Assembly: GCA_029062985.1 (NCBI GenBank)
Contig: JAIDPA010000096.1
Coordinates: 1 to 55,546 of the forward strand
Reading direction: 5' to 3'
Source: Muribaculaceae bacterium
Lineage (GTDB): Bacteria > Bacteroidota > Bacteroidia > Bacteroidales > Muribaculaceae
DNA: 55,546 bases
The translations under genes were made by a program, and so were the position numbers. The notes below the pieces were generated by a model. That model was not told the origin of the DNA, did no database searches, and worked only from the letters and a program-made list of their open reading frames with translations. Positions 53,719-55,546 of this stretch are shown here, piece by piece. How positions within the stretch are numbered: the stretch's first letter is position 1; each line of letters starts with the position of its first letter.

Positions 53719-55080
53719 ATGGAATCCAAGAAATTCATTCTTCAAGAAAAAGATATACCGACAGCATGGTATAACGTAATGGCTGAAATGCCTGTCAAAC
53801 CGCGTCCGATGCTTAATCCGGCTACAAAGGAGCCGCTTAAGGAGGAAGATCTTTTCCCTCTTTTCACTGAAGAGGCAGCCCGTCAGGAACTCAATTCTAC
53901 TGATACGTGGATTGAAATCCCGGAGGAAGTCCGCGATATGTATCGCATCTGGCGTCCGACTCCCCTTGTACGCGCACGTGGTCTTGAGAAGGCTCTCGGC
54001 ACAAAGGCTCACATATATTTCAAGAATGAAAGTGTCAGTCCTGTCGGTTCTCATAAACTTAATTCAGCTATTCCGCAGGCTTACTATGCCAAGAAACAGG
54101 GCGTGACCAATATCACTACTGAGACAGGTGCCGGACAATGGGGTGCGGCTCTCTCCTTAGCTGCGAAACATTTCGGACTTGACCTCGCGGTGTATATGGT
54201 GAAGGTGAGTTATCATCAGAAGCCTTACCGCCGTTCGATTATGGAGACATACGGGGCAGAGGTGATTGCATCTCCAAGTATGTCAACCAAAGCCGGGCGT
54301 AAGATAATCACTGACCATCCTAACTATCAGGGTTCTCTTGGCACTGCAATCTCTGAGGCTGTTGAACTCGCAATGAGCACTCCCAACTGTAAGTATGCTC
54401 TCGGCTCGGTGCTTAATCATGTAGCCCTTCATCAGACGGTGATAGGACTCGAGGCTGAAAAACAGATGGAGATGGCAGGAGAGGTGCCTGACGTGGTGAT
54501 CGGCTGCTTTGGCGGAGGCAGCAATTTCTCAGGAATTGCTTTCCCTTTCATGCGCCACAATTTCAGCGGCGAACGCTCAACTCGTTTTATTGCTGCCGAA
54601 CCGCAGTCATGTCCTAAATTGACACGCGGCGTGCTTCAGTATGATTTCGGCGACGAGGCAGGTTATACTCCGTTGATTCCAATGTACACACTCGGTCATA
54701 ATTTTGCTCCTGCCAATATTCATGCCGGTGGACTCCGTTATCATGGTGCGGGTGCGGTCGTGAGCCAATTACGTTCACAGGGATTCATCGATGCAGTCGA
54801 TATTCCTCAGACTGAGACTTTCGAGGCAGCCCATCTGTTTGCAAGGAGCGAAGGAATTATTCCGGCTCCCGAGAGTAGCCATGCGATTGCTGCTGCCATT
54901 CGCGAAGCCAAAAAGGCAAATGAGGAGGGCACTGCTCCCGTAATCCTGTTTAATCTTTCAGGACACGGACTTATTGATATGACTGCATACGATCAGTATC
55001 ATAGCGGCGACCTGTCTAACTATCAGGTCCCCGAGGAGGAAATAAAAGCAAATACTGATTCCTTGGAAAAGATTATCTGA
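53719..55080 (+). CDS. trpB: TrpB2-type tryptophan synthase beta chain-like PLP enzyme
   Basis: The 453-aa protein (start 53719; the frame is open to 53629 but the -7 box lies inside it) has the PLP-lysine motif GSHKLNSA (Lys113). It also has the substrate loop TETGAGQWGAAL, GCFGGGSNFSG for the phosphate, and a C-terminal HGLIDMTAYDQY. The length and the extended N-terminus are those of TrpB2, which works without a TrpA partner and uses free indole or another indole donor. No trpA or other trp gene lies beside it. It is a single gene with its own promoter and a strong hairpin downstream. Confidence 0.9.
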   Translation: MESKKFILQEKDIPTAWYNVMAEMPVKPRPMLNPATKEPLKEEDLFPLFTEEAARQELNSTDTWIEIPEEVRDMYRIWRPTPLVRARGLEKALGTKAHIYFKNESVSPVGSHKLNSAIPQAYYAKKQGVTNITTETGAGQWGAALSLAAKHFGLDLAVYMVKVSYHQKPYRRSIMETYGAEVIASPSMSTKAGRKIITDHPNYQGSLGTAISEAVELAMSTPNCKYALGSVLNHVALHQTVIGLEAEKQMEMAGEVPDVVIGCFGGGSNFSGIAFPFMRHNFSGERSTRFIAAEPQSCPKLTRGVLQYDFGDEAGYTPLIPMYTLGHNFAPANIHAGGLRYHGAGAVVSQLRSQGFIDAVDIPQTETFEAAHLFARSEGIIPAPESSHAIAAAIREAKKANEEGTAPVILFNLSGHGLIDMTAYDQYHSGDLSNYQVPEEEIKANTDSLEKII

Positions 55081-55128
55081 GGAGAAAGGAGATATATCAA
55101 ATCTGAGGATAGATATCAAAACTTAGGA

Positions 55129-55198
55129 TGGATATAAGAATTGTGATAGAGTGATGCAACCCATGGATTGCATCACTCTATCACAATTCTTATATCCA
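55129..55198. terminator. Long perfect inverted repeat (31-bp arms) between convergent genes
   Basis: Left arm 55129-55159 and right arm 55168-55198 are perfect reverse complements with an 8-nt loop. It sits between the TrpB2 gene (ends 55080) and the convergent small gene (ends 55241). It should be a very stable bidirectional terminator. The left flank (55090-55128) carries a degenerate GATATCAAA-CT-AGGATA repeat. It is larger than needed for a terminator. Confidence 0.85.
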
Positions 55199-55240
55199 AG
55201 ATTTATCTTTTCTTATCTTTTTCAGATATCATCATCTGGC

Positions 55241-55507
55241 TTATTCAGTGAATACATATTCAGCTGCAACTTCAGCAATTGCTTCTTCATCAGGTTCCCA
55301 TTTCCCCGGTTCGGTGCTGCTCATACTGACGAGATCCATCATAGGATAATAGTCGCAATTCGGAAGATCATTCTCAGGGTCGGCTATTTCGAGTTCCCAT
55401 GTCGTGGTGTTGATCTGAAGCTGGACATCATCGTTGTATGCTTCCTCGTCAGCGATATATTCCCTGACTATCTCTCTTAAAGAGCTTATAAATTCTTTAG
55501 TATTCAT
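55241..55507 (-). CDS. Small acidic hypothetical protein
   Basis: The 88-aa, very acidic soluble protein shows no signal peptide or membrane segment (MNTKEFISSLREIVREYIAD; later NDLPNCDYYPMMDLV). Such short single-domain proteins recur in Bacteroidales as conserved hypotheticals. I recognise no catalytic motif. It reads on the minus strand, and its neighbour to the right is outside the window. Confidence 0.6.
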   Translation of the reverse strand: MNTKEFISSLREIVREYIADEEAYNDDVQLQINTTTWELEIADPENDLPNCDYYPMMDLVSMSSTEPGKWEPDEEAIAEVAAEYVFTE

Positions 55508-55546
55508 TGATAATTAATTTTAGTTTTTGCGATAAAGGGTAGATAT

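Overview
The window is chromosomal DNA from a gut-type member of the Bacteroidales, most likely close to Muribaculaceae or Bacteroides. I base this on two SusC/SusD pairs, two hybrid two-component sensors (HTCS), a DUF2723 protein, a BspA-like protein, a GLPGLI protein, and many promoters with the Bacteroidetes -7 box TAnnTTTG. I cannot name the species. I saw no rRNA, tRNA, CRISPR array, transposase or phage gene.

Layout. 1-5429: tandem 23-bp repeats, then a BlaI-type repressor, an M56 (BlaR1/MecR1-like) membrane peptidase carrying a TonB C-terminal domain, a TonB-dependent receptor and a GLPGLI protein. 5721-8615: an AAA-ATPase/PD-(D/E)XK protein and a secreted GH53 endo-galactanase. 8608-16000: housekeeping genes (rnhB, a polyprenyl diphosphate synthase, polA, a GT4 glycosyltransferase, a divergent alanine-dehydrogenase-like protein, aroK). 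16099-23086, minus strand: a PurN-like/CD225 fusion, a steroid 5-alpha-reductase homologue, an Old Yellow Enzyme, a short-chain dehydrogenase and a DUF2723 GT-C protein. The last three overlap by 4 nt. The reductase trio has the composition of the Bacteroidales bile-acid/steroid A-ring cluster (5-beta-reductase, 5-alpha-reductase, 3-HSDH). 23375-27518: an MsbA-type ABC exporter and a BspA-like LRR protein in convergent orientation.

27783-52203 is a large fructan (probably levan) polysaccharide utilisation locus. A minus-strand operon encodes GH32, a sugar MFS permease and fructokinase. Diverging from it are HTCS 1, SusC1, SusD1, a DUF4960 glycan-binding lipoprotein and a LamG-GH32 enzyme. HTCS 2, SusC2 and SusD2 follow. 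The likely flow is: surface GH32 and binding proteins capture and cut fructan, SusC/D import oligomers, the periplasmic GH32 releases fructose, the HTCS sensors detect it, the permease imports it, and the kinase phosphorylates it.

52432-55546: purC, a TrpB2-type tryptophan synthase beta chain and a small acidic hypothetical protein. The most unusual features are the steroid-reductase-like cluster, a GH32 with Glu in place of the nucleophile Asp, a three-heptad difference between the two HTCS signalling coiled coils, near-identical 5' ends of the two susC genes, a PolA with a degenerate proofreading site, and repeated 7- and 9-bp tandem repeats in intergenic DNA.
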